Source: Acephala macrosclerotiorum
Taxonomy: Eukaryota > Ascomycota > Leotiomycetes > Helotiales > Mollisiaceae
Assembly (NCBI GenBank): GCA_014904845.1
Contig: MU119220.1
Coordinates: forward strand, 310,001-374,000
Reading direction: 5' to 3'
Length of the DNA: 64,000 bases
Below the pieces are notes generated by a model. That model was not told where the DNA came from. It made no database searches and saw only the letters and a program-made list of their open reading frames with translations. The first letter of the stretch is position 1, and each line of letters opens with the position of its first letter. Position numbers and translations under genes: made by a program. Of the stretch, positions 10,891-25,759 are shown one piece after another.

Positions 10891-11534
10891 TTTTTGAAAA
10901 TTTTTTACGTTTTCGTAAAACCAAAAAAATATTATAAAATTTTTTTTTTTTTTTTTATTTAAAACTTGAAATAATTGTAAATTCGTAGTTATATTTTTAT
11001 TTCTTTATAAAAACAAAAAACATTTCACGTATATAATTTATATTGAAAAAAAAATTTGAAAAATATTATTTTGATTTTTTTTTTTTAATAATTTTAATAT
11101 TAGTTTTTTATTTTCGTAATTGTAAAATTTTTATTTTTTAATCGATTTTTTATTGTTTTATTAATAATTTTTATATTTTCTTTTGTATTAATTCATCGAT
11201 AAAATTCTAAGAAATTTGAAAAAAAATAATAAATTTTAATATTAATATAATAATAAAACGTATAAAATTTGTCGATATTAAATATATTTAATATTTATAC
11301 GATATAATTGAATTTAATATATTTAAAAAATAAAAATATTAGTTTTAAAGATTAAAATATCGATTTTGTAAATTAATATAATATTTTGACGAGATTTTGT
11401 ATTAATTTGCAAAAGTGAATATCGATTGAATAAATTATTTATAATTTCGATTTTATTAATATTATTTTTACGAAAAACTATTTAAATAATAATTAAAAAT
11501 TTTTTAATAAAATATAAAATCACGAGAAATATAT

Positions 11535-11770
11535 TGTGAGTACAATATTAGTTTAGTAGTCACGTGCGGTACTAGGCCAGATCGGGACTAGCGCCGCTTG
11601 CGCTAGAGTTGAAATTATATTTTTCAATTCTTGCGCGTTTACTAGATTTAGAACTAATAATCAATCAACGAATTATTCAATTTATTTGTTTATTTCGTTT
11701 TTGATTTATTACTAGTAATAAGTATCTCTAGTAATACTAATACTAATCAATAGTTGTTCAATCAATCACA
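11535..11770 (+). repeat. 5' LTR of copia-1 (236 bp)
   Basis: Ends TGTGA...TCACA. It contains CACGTG at 11561-11566 and the GC-rich string 'GACTAGCGCCGCTTGCGC', which stands out from the AT-rich surroundings. The copy at 17673 shares nearly all of this. Confidence 0.85.
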
Positions 11771-14700
11771 GAATAACTAAGTTTTTACTTAAAAGAAATT
11801 GATTTACAAAAAAGAATAAATTTTTTAAATAGTTTACTTTTTGTAAAAAAATGTTTAAAATAATCAATATATTTTCGAAAGAACGAGAATCTACAAAAAC
11901 TTTTTTATAGAAACGCGTTGAAAGTATCGAGACTATTAAAGACTTAAAGAAAATAGTACGAAAACAATCTCAAATCTATATTTACTTTTCAAATCTATAT
12001 TTACTACGTAAAATAATAACGTTTACAAAAAACGAATAAAAAAATATAAAAATAATTTTAAATTTGTATTAATTTACTCGAATTTACATTAAAAACGAAT
12101 TTTCAAAAAAAGTTTTACGTTTTTATTTATTATTTAATCGAAAGCGTATAAATATTAATAATAATATTTATTTGAATTCGAATCAAAATTTTCAATTTTT
12201 TTATTATTTATTATACAATTATTTCTCAAAATAGCGAATTTGTTTAAAATCAAATTCTTTTACGATAAAAACAAATAAAAAAAAAATTTCGATTCTATGA
12301 ACAATAAAAATCTCAATGAAACAATATTAAATAGATATATTTTTTATCGCTTTAAAATATATAAAGAAAAAAAATACTTTGATTGTAATCTATAGAAATA
12401 CTTTTAAGAGAATTTTGAGAGTTGTTTGTAAGAAATTTTACGTTTAATATACAAAGATTTTATACGTCGTTTACGAGATTTTTTACGTATTTACAAAGTC
12501 TAAATATCGAAAAATAAAAAGTTTATTATTAATAATTTGAAAAAAGTTTTTCAATAAAAGAAGTTTTATAAATAAATACAAATAGAAATCGTCGATCAAT
12601 TGAAAAATAGAGATTTCTTTTCTCGATAAAATCGATTAATTCAATTAATAAATCAAAGTATTTTAATATTAGTATTCAACAATTAGAATATAATTATTCT
12701 TACGATTTCAATTACTAATACGAATTCTTTTATTACGAATACAATTATTTCTACGAATATTTTTTATATTTTTCTTATTACAATTTTTTCTATAAATACG
12801 AATTTGCTTAATATAATACAAAATACTCAATTTATCTACTAATAATTTTCTCAATAGTAATCGAATCAATATAATAATTTATAAAGTATTTTTATTAAAT
12901 TGTTTACGGATTTAATAAAAATTTATATTAATAATAAAAAGTATAATAGAGAATTATACGATATTTTTGATCGCAAACTATTAATATTTTATAATTATTG
13001 TAGTAAAATCGAACTATTTCAAGATTAATACGACAAAGTATTTTCTATTAATTTTACAAGACGTGTAAACGCGTTTTATTTCAATAGATTTTTAGAAAGA
13101 GATTTCGATTTTATTACGCTAGTAACAATAATAAAAACTTATTTCGAGACTAAAAAAAATTGCTAATTATATATGTTTTTATAAAGAGAAACAATTTTAG
13201 TAAAGATTATTACGATTAATTCAATAAAAACTAAATTAAAATACTTATAAATACTTTTCAATCAATTTCAAAAGATTTAATTAGATTTATTATTAAAATA
13301 TCAAACGAAATATAGTTTGTAAAATCAAATTATTAACGTTTATTAAAATATTGAAAAGTGCAATTTTATTTTTTATAAATTCGCTAGTACTTTTAAAAGC
13401 GTTTACATTGAATTGCAATCAGTAGTAGATACTACGACGCGATCACGTGAAACACAGTAATATAATTTAAATTCTATTTTTTAAAATCAAAAAAAAAACG
13501 AGTTCGATTAAAATTGAATCGATTGTATTTATAAAAAATAAGACAAAAAACGCGATCGAATATAAAATTGAGAATATTGAAATCGAAAAAACTTTTGAAA
13601 TAAATATTGTAAAAATTATAAATTTCAAGAAAAATTATATTAAAAGAAATACTATATTTGTAATAAGTCGAAATATTGGTCAATAAAGTATACAATAGAA
13701 AAACGATAATAAATATATGTAAAGTTTCGATAGTAAATTTAATATACGATAGATCGAGATATTACAATAGTTTATTATTAGAGTTTTTTTACTAAAATCG
13801 AGAGAATAAAAAGTCTATCGAAAAATAATCAAATAGCAAAAATTGATCAATTATTAATAAGTATAGAAATAGAGAACAAAAATGAGAATTATTTTATCGA
13901 GTTTGAAAAAGTCGATAGTACGTAAATAGTAATTATTTTAAATGATTAATTTATTCGTTATATTATTACGAGAGAGAATATATTCAATATTTTACTATTA
14001 CAGTTTAAATTACTTGGATTGAATCAATATTCATTTTTTACTTTCGAAGATCGATATTTTTTAAAAGTTTTTCAAAAGATTATATCGAATAATAAAATCG
14101 TCGAAATATCAATTGCTAATTAATCGCAATTTATAGTATTACGAAAACTTAATACTAGTATTTAATTGAATGTATTTACGATTAAAACTCATAAGATTCG
14201 CTTTAGTAAAAGTATTATTTTATCGTAGAAAATTATTCGAATCGATACTCTATTAAATATTATTATTTTTTACGTTATTTTTACAAATATACTTTTTTTA
14301 TTCTGTATTTAGAATATAAATACGATAAGTATAAAACTCGATAATCTAAAAAATATTTTGATTTAAAAAAAACAAAATCGTTTTTATTATAAAAAAGTAA
14401 AATTATCTATAAATACTATTGTATTAATCAAAAAAGAATCTAATTTAAAATTATTTTATTAATATAAAACTATATTAATTATATAGACGTTTTGATTATT
14501 TATTAATACGACGTTTTGTAAGAGTTTTTTAACGAGTTAATTATAACGTAAATATTAAATATATTCAACATTTTACTAAATATTATTACTATTGTTAAAT
14601 GTATAAATAATCATTTAAAAAATTCAAATTTATTATACAAAATAATTATAAATTCAATTATTCGATTATTGTTAACGTTTTATATTTAAATAGAAAATCA

Positions 14701-15024
14701 GTTTTACAAATAATAAACTCGTTTACAGTATTTTAAATTACTAAATTTATAAAAAATATATTTGTGAAAACAATATAAAATATATTACGTATGTATTAAA
14801 TCGATATATATTAAAAATTATCGAATTATATTGTTTATAATATTAAAAAAAACTTCTCGTTTATAGAGTTTCAACAAAACGCTAAAACAATAGTAATTAA
14901 AATCAAAGAAGTACTTGTTGAAATTTATAATAGTATAGAAAAAGTAGAGAAATACTATATTTTATTACGTCGAGTTTACGAGATTATTTACGACGAATTA
15001 ATCGAAGAGTAAATCGACAAAAAT

Positions 15025-15420
15025 ATGATTTTACAAATAGTAATTAAAACTGTTAATAATTCGATAAAATCGAACAATATTGTACTTACGTTATTAGTCT
15101 TTGAAATATACCTTAGAATAATTAATAACGACGTATTATCGCTATTAATTATTAAAAGAATTGAAACAATTCGAGTAATTACTAAAAAAATACGTTGTTT
15201 ATATATTTAATGTCAAATTAATAACGCGCTTTCAATGAAAAACGGTTCAAATACGAAATCTATATTAGATTTACCAATTCTATTTAAAGTACGCGTTTAA
15301 CGTAAAAAAAGCGAATAAAAAAAATTATACAAATTATTAGTAATTAATAGAGAAATATATATAATCGATATATTTTACGAGTTGATTAGTTTTCGTTTAA
15401 TAATCATCAAATTTTATTAT
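15025..15420 (+). pseudogene. Integrase C-terminal region of copia-1
   Basis: The open part (15025-15210) reads TLLVFEIYLRI and IKRIETIRVITKKIR, recognisable as the fungal copia integrase segment of the form PTLLVFGAYPR followed by a basic helix. After a stop, the same register continues with NALSMKN and KSILDLPILFKVRV. The substitutions fit C-to-T and G-to-A mutation. Inactive. Confidence 0.75.
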
Positions 15421-16079
15421 ACGAAAAAGAAAATATTAGAAATTTATAATCGAATTAGCGATCAAAAAAATAATTGAAAAAATTAAAAGAAAATTTTTTG
15501 GTTTTTTTAATCGAGTGAAATAAACGAAAAATCAATCAAAAAACGTAATTGAAAACATTTAAAAAAATTACAAAATAAAAACGTACGCAATAAAAAATCT
15601 AAACAAAATAAACGTTATAATTTTATTGAGAACAACGAGAAAAATTACGAAGATTTTAACGATCAATTTTTTATTACTATCGTCGAAAAAACTAAGATTT
15701 TTATAGTTTTTATAATAAGTAAAAAAAAAAACGATATAGAATTATTACTAAAATTACGAAAAAAAAATATAATTACAATCTTTGAACAATTATTTGAAAC
15801 GTTTTGAAAAAAGAAAATCGATAATTTGATTACAAAAGAAATTTTTAGTTTCGTTCAATACGATTTTAGCAAGCATATTGAAATTTGAATTTTCAATTCG
15901 AGATTAGTTAACGAAATCAAAAGTAAAATTATCGATATTTTTTACGAGAAATCGAGACTAGTAATCTAAAAATACAACGACGAAAAAAAAAAAATGATTT
16001 TCATACAATTTTCGACAATATAAAAAATTAATTAACGATTGATTATCGTTTTAATACTTTTTTTAGTCCAATTTCTAGA

Positions 16080-17110
16080 CAAGAAAATCAAAATGTAATT
16101 TTGTAATATTATTTAAATTTATACTCAATTTACAACAAATTTCTAACGATTTATATTAATACGTTTATCGAAAAAAATTCGTTATTTATATTTATTAAAT
16201 ACGATTATAATTATTTTGAAATTTTTGTATGAGATTGCGAAAATAAAAACACATTAGTAGACTACGTATTATAAATATTATAAAAAGAAACTATTTATAA
16301 TTACGTCGATATACAATTTTTACTTTTTAATTACAATTATTAAAGAATTTTTCGACGTTGTTAAAATGTAAATCGACGATACGTTTATACTAGTAAAAAA
16401 AGAATTCTTTATTCTCGAGAAAAACGAATTTAATAAAATAAAATTTTTGATCAAATTTAAAGAGATTTTAATACTAGAAATACTATTGATTTTCAATAAA
16501 TACATTTTAATTTAATTCGAAAATATAATCCAATTATAACAAAAAAATCAAAGTAAAAAAATTAAATTAATAAATATTAAATTATCTAATTTTCAAACTA
16601 AATACTAAAAATAATAAACTAAAAAAGTTTATATTATTACAATCTATCAATTTAAAGCAGTTTTCGACTTGTTTATTATTGTTTAATATCAAAATCTAAC
16701 GAAGAAAAAAATTATTACATTGAATAAAAAATTAAAATAATAAATTAAAAACTTGAATCGAAAATTCAAATATATTGTTTTCGATTTATTTACAATGAAA
16801 TTCTTTGTTTTTGTCGATAGTTTATTTGCAAACAATAAAAATTTTAATTCTTAGATTGAATATGAAATTATTCTAATAAATAAATACTAATTAAACGATA
16901 AAAAGTTCGAGATCAAAAGAAATTTTATTTACTACAATTCTATTAAAAGTAAACGCGTTACTAGAAACGTTCTAATTTCTGAGATATATAGTATAGTAAA
17001 AAAAGTCAATATAGTAATCGTAATCGAATCTATTATTAATATAATTATTTAGTAATTCGATTTCTTTAAAATCTCGATAATCGTTTGTACAAACTTATAT
17101 TCGCTATACG
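16080..17110 (+). pseudogene. Reverse transcriptase / RNase H region of copia-1
   Basis: Near 16110-16260 a broken frame resembles the copia RT block around YTQSTTNL...RP. At about 16768-17040 the RNase H region is clear: MKFFVFVDSLFANNKNFNS, then after a stop EYEIIL, NSIKSKRVTRNV and SEIYSIV. These match the conserved VDxSFANNxD..SQ..Y and KRVTRSVLASE blocks. Several in-frame stops make it inactive. Confidence 0.8.
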
Positions 17111-17672
17111 AGTATTTAATCAAACTGAGAACGACTAAAAAGAAACGTCTTATGATCGATATTATAATTTTTCGTCAATCGTATAAACGCAAAAAATTGT
17201 AAAAAATTCGATGAATCAACGATCAAAATAATCCAGCGAATACTATAATAAAATCAATATTTAATAAAGTTTTAAAAAAGTTTCTAAATACGAATTATTT
17301 TAAGATTCGAATAGAAAAATAAATTAAAAAAAAAAAAAACGATAAAAACAGCGCAAAGAATTAAAAAGAATACTTATTAAAAGAAAAAATAGAAAAAAAG
17401 TAATTTTTGCGTTGTATTTCGAATCTTGTGACTATTTGATTTATAAGGTCAAGAAAAAAGAAATTATCTCAATCTCGGCGCTTATAATCTCCGACGAACT
17501 TCGAGAATAGTACTAGTTTATTAGCGTTGTTTTTAAAGTTTAATTACATGATTTTTACATTGAAATATTAACGAATTTTACGTATTAATAAACTACGATA
17601 AAAAATAATAATAATAGCGTCTTTTAAATGATTGAATTGAGTTAATTCTTGTTACAAAGAAAGAATTACCAG

Positions 17673-17909
17673 TGTGAATACAATATTAGTTTAGTAGTCA
17701 CGTGCGATACTAGGCCAGATCGGGACTAGCGCCGCTTGCGCTAGAGTTGAGATTATATTCTTCAATTCTTACGCGTTTACTAGATTTAAAACTAACAATC
17801 AATCAACGAATTATTCAATTTATTTATTTATTTCGTTTTTAATTTATTACTAGTAATAAATATTTCTAGTAATACTAATAATATTATTAATAGAATTGAA
17901 ATAATTGCA
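17673..17909 (+). repeat. 3' LTR of copia-1
   Basis: Starts TGTGAATACAATATTAG and carries CACGTG at 17699-17704 and the same GC-rich 'GCGCCGCTTGCGC' string as the 5' LTR. The last ~30 bp align weakly, so the end is uncertain (about 17880-17909). Confidence 0.75.
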
Positions 17910-20459
17910 ATATTAATAATAAATAATATTATTATATATTAAAATAGTTTTTTTTAAAATTGATTTAAAAATAATATATTATTAAAATAAATAATAAAAA
18001 TTAATTTAATTATTTAAAAATCGAAAATTATTTTATAATATTGTAATTGTTTTATAAAAAAAAATTTGATTTATTATTAAATTTTTTATTTTATTATATT
18101 TTGAAATAAATATTTACGAAATGTAATTCGTTTATAAATTCGATAATAAAGTATTTCGTATAAATATATTTACAATTTTTTCAATATATTTTAAAATTTT
18201 AAAATCGAAATATTTTTTGTATTATAGTTTTTATTAATTTTTTATATTTCGAGAACGATAAAATCGTATTTTTGAAATTTTATTAATTATTTCGATTAAA
18301 TTTTTTATTTTAATTAGTATTTCGTTCGAAATAAAATCGAATAAATTTTTTTAAAATTTTTAAAATATTATTTTTTTTAAAATAAATTTTTTAATATATT
18401 TAATAATCGATTTTTATTTTTTTTAAATTTTAATATTAAAAATATTCGTTAACAAATTTTATAATACTTTTTAATATTTGTATAATTAATTTAAATTATT
18501 AGTTTTTATAGTATTTATATTAAAAAATAAATTGTATTTTTTAAAAATAATAATTTTATTAATTTTTACGTTTTCGTTTTCGATTTTTTTATTAATATTT
18601 ATCGCGTTTATTTTAAATGTTTTTAATCGATTTTATTTTACTTTAATAAAAATACTAAAAATTAATAAGAATTATAAAATACTCAAATTAATTATTGCGT
18701 AATTTATTGTAGTAATTAATATAATTTGTATATAAATTTTAAAAATCTTTTTAATTTTTTTTAAAACATTGAACTTATTATTATTAATCGTTATAACGTT
18801 TAATTTTTGGAACTAATCAAATTAATAATAAAAAATCAATTTTATTAAATTTTTGAACGATAAATATTATTCGATTTTAAATTATTTCGTAAAATAAAAT
18901 AATTTATTCGTATTATTTTCAATGTTTTCTTTGAATTTATATTTTATATTATTTTTAATATAATTTAAAAAAAGTTTTTTCGCGAATTACAATAAAAAAT
19001 TGGAATTTTTAGTATTAATTTTAATAATTAATTTCGTATTTTCAAGTATTAAAAACTTTATTATTAAAATGTTTATTAATTTTAATAAATTTATTAATAT
19101 ATTGTTTACGATTTTAATTAATTAAATTATTATCGAATATATTTTATAATTTAATTTTCGAATTATTTTTATTTTTATTTTTTGTATTTATTTTATTATT
19201 TTAAAAGTTTTATTAATATTTAATCGAAATGAAATTAATTCGATTGAAATAAAATTTTATATTAATAATTGCAAAATTAAAATTAAATATTCGAATTCGT
19301 TTTTAATTTGTTAAATTAGTAAATAAATATAAAAATTATTTAAATTTAAAATAAATTTAAAATTTTTAAATTTGTTTTTATTTAATTTAATAAATAATCG
19401 TTTGATAAAAAATTTCAAATTATTAAAAAAATCGTTATATTTGATATGAAATTTGTTGATTTGAAATTGAATAAATAATTTGTTATTAAAGATTTTTCGA
19501 TAAATAGTTCGATATTTTTTTGTACGAAAAAAAAAGAATATTTTATTGATTTTTTGAAAATTTTTATCGTTTTTTAATTGAAAAATTTGAGAAATTAAAG
19601 TATTGAATTTGTATTTTTTTGTTGAAAGAATTTAAAGAATTTTTTTTATATATATTTAAGAAAATTAATATATTGTAAAAGAATTTAATAGAACATTATT
19701 AGATTTGAATAAAGGAATTAATAAAATTATTAAAAGAATTGATAAAATGTCTTTGAAATTTGATAAAGAAATTGAGAAATTGAGTACAAATAGTAATAAA
19801 ATTTTTGAAAAATTTATTTTGTATTTGTAATAAAACTCGTAAAATGTTTTATAATCGAAAATAAATTTATTATTTTTATTTGAAATTAAATTAAAAAAAA
19901 TCAAATAATAAATAATATTATTTAATTCGTCGTTTAATAAAAACGATAAAATATATCGTTTTTATATATTGAAAATAAACAAATTTTTTTTGAGTTCAAT
20001 AAAATTTATATTAAAAATTAAAAATTTACAAACGTTAAAATTGTTATTATTAAACGTTATATATTATTCTATAAAAATAAAACGTATAATAAAATCAAAT
20101 AATTTCGATTTTAAAAATTATTATTATTGTTGATAAAATTAAATTATTATAATTATTAAAAATAAAAATATTATATAAAAAAAAATTGAATTAAATAAAT
20201 TACAAACAAATGAAATTATATTAATAAATAAAGTAAATATAATAAATTTAAAAGTAAAGTTTTTCGATTGATTAAAATTATATAAATTTTTTTAAATTAA
20301 AACGATTTTAAAATTTATATAATTATTTAATTTTTTATTATTAAATTTGAAATTGATTTTTTGAGTAAATATATATATAAATTCGAATTAAAAATTTTAA
20401 TATGCGAGTTTTATATTTTTAAATGAATTTAATTACGTTTTTAAATAATTCGATTTTAT

Positions 20460-21060
20460 ATTATTAATTTTATACGTTATTATAATTTTTTTATTTGATT
20501 AAATACTTGAGATTATTTTTATCGTTATATTGAGTATATTTTTTATCGACGATTTTTTCAAGTTTTTAAAATTTTTAATTATTATTATATTCGTTGTTTA
20601 AATCGATATCGATTAATTTTGCGATATTTGATTTTAATTTGTTATACGAATTTTTATTTTTTGATACGAAGTATAAATAAGTAATAAAAATAATTAAATA
20701 AATTTTTTAATAAAAAAATAATTATAATTTATATATAAAGTAATTAATACGTTTTTTAATAGAAAAAAAATCGATTTATTGTTTTATTAATTTTGAATTT
20801 AAGTAATTTGAGAAATTGTAATTTTTATAAAGTTTAATATATATTAAATCGTTAATATTTATTGTAAATAGTTTGTATTTAAAATCGTATTGTTTTTTAA
20901 TAAATATAATAATAAAATTAATAATTAATTGTATATTTTATTGATAAAATTTTTAAATGATTTTAAAAATATTAAAAGAATTTAATTTGTATAAAAATAA
21001 TAAAATTGTATTCGTTTTATAATCGATAATAATTTTATTTGAATTAGTATTAATAATTAC
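20460..21060 (-). pseudogene. Probable Ty3/gypsy RNase H relic
   Basis: On the minus strand, a stretch near 20510 reads NDKNNLKYLIK, close to the gypsy motif TDHKNLxYF with G-to-A changes. About 530 bp upstream, near 21040, INTNSNK resembles TDASxxG. Both are heavily mutated and interrupted. This suggests that the older DNA between the copia elements includes a minus-strand gypsy element. Confidence 0.35.
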
Positions 21061-23386
21061 TGTAAATATATTATTAATAGTAATTTGATATAAAATAATA
21101 TAATTTGTTTATAGTTAATCGAAATAAAATATAATAAAATAATAAAAATTGATTTCGATTTTTTGTATAATTTATTTTAATAATTTATTTGTTTGTAAAT
21201 ATTAAATAGTAAATATGCGTAGTTTTATATTTATAGACTTAAAAATAATTCATTAAAATTCAAAAACGAATTTTTTATTTCGATTAAAAATAATATTATT
21301 TGATATTTTTTAATTATAAAATATAAATATTGTAATTAAATTTTTAATTTAATTTTCGATTATATATATAATGTATTTTGAAATAAATAGTTTTTTTTTG
21401 AAGAATTTATAAGATATTAGTATTAAATAATCGAAGAAATTGAAATTTTTAATTTTTTATAAAATAATTATTTTTACGATTAAAAAATTAAAAATAAAAT
21501 TAATTGCGATTATTGTAAAAAGTTTTAATTCGATACAAATTGATTGTAGAAAATCGTGTATTAAAAATCGTAAAATTTTGTTGTAAAAATAGTTTAAATA
21601 ATAGATTAAATATTCGATCAATTTTTTCGTTAATTTACGAATTATAAAGTTTGATAATTTTTGTTTTATTTTTTTGAGATTGAAATAGTATTTGTTGTAA
21701 GTTTTCGAGAGAACGTTGTAAAATATAATTTTTGAAATGTAAAAACGATTAAAGTTTTTATAGAGAATATAAAATAATAAATTATTTTATAAAAAAAAAA
21801 AAAATTATTAATTTGAATTTTTTAAGAAATTGATTTGTTTTTTTTTAATTGAAAAGTTTTAAAATTTTATAAAAATAACGATTTTTAATATAATTTTCTA
21901 TAAATCGTAATTTGTATTTTAAATTAATAATAATTTTTGAAAATAAATAAAAATTATTTAAAGTATTAAATATAATATTTGATTTTTTAAAAATGTATTT
22001 TATTTTGAGATTGAATTGAGAAAAGTATTTAAAAATCGTAATAAATTTTATATTAGTTTCAATAATATTAAAAGTAGATAAAAAAATTTAATTATAAATA
22101 TTTTTTATTATTAAATAATTTGTTAAAATTTGAATAAAACGTTTATTATTTTGAATTATAATTTGAAATTTTTTATAAATATATATTAAATATATTATTT
22201 CGAGTTCAATAAAATAATAATATTTTTCGATAGAAAAAATCAATTTATTTAAAAATAATACGAATTAAATCGTAGAAATTAATAGATTAAAAAAATTTAA
22301 AATTAAAATATAATTTTAAAATCGTTTTTAAAAATATTGATTTTAAAAAAAAGTAATTTGTTTGGATCGTAATAAATTAATATACGTTTGTTTAATAAAT
22401 AAAATTGAAAAATTTTTTACGATATTTTTTTTTGATTTGTAGATTTTTATATAGTACGCGCATAAAAGTTTTTATATAATATGTATGTAAAAGTTTATTT
22501 TTTTTATTTTTTTTGTAATTTTTTATTTTTTTCTTTGTATAAATATTTGTATTTTGTATTATTATAATAATTTTAATATTTGCGTGTAAAACGATATATA
22601 AAATTGAAATTAATTTATTATTTTCAAATATATTTTTAAAGATTTTAAAATCTCGAGAAAAACGAGATTTTTAATTATTATTATTCGTTTTTCGATTATA
22701 AACATTTTAAATTCGTTTATACGATAATTAAAAAAGTAAATTGATAAATATTTTAAAATTTTTTTTAATAAAAACAAATATAAACGTATTTTTGTAAATA
22801 AAATAAATATTTCACGTAAATATTAAAAATAATTTTTTAATGTTTTTAAAAAAACGATTATATTATTAATAAAGACTTTAGTAAAATAATAATATAATTA
22901 GAGTTTTAAATTTATAATTCGTTGAATGTAAATAAAAAAGTTTTTAAAATTTTAAAAAATTATTTTAAAACGTTTTAAATCGCGATAATTGATAATAGTA
23001 AATTTGTTTTGATAATTTTTTCGAGTTAAAAATTGACAAAAGAATTTTAATTTGTTGATAATCGTAATATGAATTATATTTTTAAAAGTTTTTATAATTT
23101 ATTTTTAATGCGATATTAAATACGCGTTGAAAATCGTCGTTTTGTTAATAAATTTTATATCGATAATAAAATAGAAATATAATTTGTTTTTGATTATTTT
23201 TTAAATTATAAATACGAAATAATCGAAAAATATTAATCAAATTATTTATTCGAATTTATTTTTATTATATATAATATTAAATATTTCATTAATAATTTTT
23301 TAATTCTTTGTATTAATAAAATATTTATTATTAATAATTTTTATATTTTATCAATTCTCGATTAATAAAACAAATATATATAATTT

Positions 23387-23615
23387 TGTTGAAACGTTTA
23401 AAAACAAATCACGAAATACTAAAATCTTAATTTGATATCAATAATTTAATTCTATTTGCTTCTTCTTAGAAAAGACATCTTTTTATCTATATAATTAAAT
23501 AGAGTAAACGTAAGATTAAAGAATGAACACTAAAGCAACTATTGCTAAAAACAATAGAGATTATAATTAAGATCATTTAATTAATCGCTTAAGCGATTAC
23601 ATAATTAAATCGATA
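23387..23615 (-). repeat. 3' LTR of copia-2 (229 bp)
   Basis: On the minus strand it runs from a mutated TGTCGA (now TATCGA) to TTCAACA. It aligns along its full length with 29475-29703, mostly with C/T and G/A differences. Confidence 0.9.
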
Positions 23616-24439
23616 TTAGTAATTTTTTTTTTGAGAAAAAACGCTTTTTTCAACTCGTAAATCAAATATAAAGAAAAGTACTACTGCAATTATTAACGCG
23701 TTATTCCGCTACCAAATACTAGAAAGAAATTTGATCGTAAACTAATCGCTGTCACGTGTTGTAATGTTTGATTGATTAGATCAAACTTAGAAGAATTCTC
23801 TTAAACTCGGTGTTTATAATCTTCGAGTCAATCGAAAGTCCTACTTTCGAAAACACCGAAAATATCGAAAAATACTAAAAACATTAAAACAATAATTACA
23901 CGTTTTTCTTTCCAATACTGTCCTTTTCAACGATCGCTCTTTTTACTATTCTTACTTTCGCCGATTAATTCCTGGGTTTTGAAACGTTGTACTTATCTCT
24001 ATACTTTGACATTAAAGCGATTAGTACTAACGAGCGATTTAAGTACTTTATTAGCGTTAAACTTAATTATAGTATCAATTAAATTACTATTTTTAGTAAT
24101 TCATTGAATTTTCAAGAATTTTTTGCGTTTATACGATTATTTAATAATTATAATATCGATTATAAAACGCTTTTCTTTAGTAGTATCGAGTTTGATTATA
24201 CACTCGTAGAGAAAAAAAGAATCGATACAAATAATCACGAAAATTGAGTTCAACTCGAATCGTTTTATAATAAAATCAAAAATAATAAAAATCGAGATTT
24301 TTATATCGATTTCTATTATTATTACGTATAACTCAAAAATTAGAACAATACGAGTAACTCTTTTATACTTCGTTGAATTTCAATAAAATAAATTGTCTCG
24401 CAAATCGAATTGTTTATCGCTATAAATCTCATTGTCAAA

Positions 24440-25759
24440 AACGACGATATACTCGATCTACGAATTGAAATTTTTATTTATAGTAAAAGAATCGTTTACA
24501 AAAACGAAAAATTTCATTGAATGTAAATCCAAACAAAGAAATCGAAGTCTACGATCGAGATTGTTTATTTGCTATTGTAATCGTTTATTCAACGCTGCAA
24601 TTTGCTTTTTTTCGGGATATTAGTATTAAATTGCCGTCGACATGTCGTACGCAGCTTTCGATTGGTAAATAGAACTAATGTATACTTCTCGAGTACGTTG
24701 TTCGAAGTACGTCTACTTGTAAAAATCTAATTTCGAATCAATTAAATTTAAGCGCTTACTTTGCTTTTTTTACGAAAATACAATTCTATTTCCGGTTTTA
24801 TTTATTACTAGTTTGTATTCGTTGAATAATAGAGAAGTATTCGACGTAAGAGACTTTGTAGACTTAATTAGTAATTTGATTTTTTGCAGTTTAAAGTTCT
24901 TTAGTTCTACAAAAATCTAATTTCTCAAAATAAGCGTATTGTCGGTTTGTATATCGATTATCTCGAATGGAGTATAATTACTTTTCGTAATAAATAAACA
25001 AAGATCGAAAATTGAAAGTTCTATTGAAAGTTTGTTTTTGTAATAAGTATTATACGTTTTATATTAATATATTTTTACTTTCGAAATTCTATAAAAAGAT
25101 TTAATTACTTTGAAAACGACGTTCGATAAAAGTTTATTTGTTATTTCTTTCGAAAGTCTAGTAAAAATAATACGTACTAGTAGAATTGTTAATTGTACGT
25201 ATATTTGAATAATATTTCTCAAGTAAAAACTGATTTCTTTAGATTTGAGAAATAAAACTAAAGCGACGATAATTCGTTGATTGATGCGCTGAATAATCGA
25301 AGATTGAATCAATATTGTTTTCTTATTTTTATCGTTAAATACTTAAATCACAAAACGAGATTTCTTGTATAAAATTGTCGTTTTTATGCTTTTGATCTCG
25401 TTTATTAGTCTTAAACCGAAGATTCGTTAATTGTTAATCTTTTTCGAGTTATTAGAAATTAATTCAAAAACTCTTTTCGCGATTAATTTATCAATTTCTT
25501 TTCTATAGAAAATTGTAAATAGATCGCTTGAAATAGTAATAATTTTTTTTGCGCGAAAATCTATAGACAATTGCTTATTTTTAGTCTTTTTTTCGATTAA
25601 GTAAACTTTGAAAGTTTCTATATTTATACAAATTGTCATGTAAATGTATTCGTCGAAATTAAGAACATAGAAAAAGATTTCTATTGCAATTCGAAATAGA
25701 CGTAAATTTTTCTTCGGAGTATACGAAATTTTCTCGATTGAACGAAATAAATCAAACAT
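24440..25759 (-). pseudogene. RT and RNase H relic of copia-2
   Basis: Open pieces at 25759-25427 (110 codons) and 25312-25064 (82 codons) read as the segments before and inside a copia RT (NQRIIVAL, VIKSFYRISK). The RNase H block (MKFFVFVNDSF...NFNS...EY) lies near 24600-24440. The pieces are separated by stops and frame changes. Confidence 0.75.

Larger units (their letters stand above)
11535..17909 (+). mobile_element. Ty1/copia-type LTR retrotransposon, degraded (copia-1, about 6.3 kb)
   Basis: Two direct LTRs (11535-11770 and from 17673) flank about 5.9 kb holding, in order on the + strand, integrase C-terminal, reverse transcriptase and RNase H relics. Integrase before RT is the Ty1/copia order. 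All reading frames are broken by TAA/TAG stops, with G-to-A and C-to-T changes. The 3' LTR fits the 5' LTR well to about 17880 and poorly after that, so the right end is approximate and no target duplication could be read. No intact gag was seen in 11.8-14.5 kb. Confidence 0.85.

Noticed and set aside
13474..13695. Phe/Asn/Ile-rich ORFs in the AT-rich blocks (also 19665-19904, 56519-56785, 59689-59904)
   Set aside because: Low-complexity by-products of AT-rich DNA, with no family signature.
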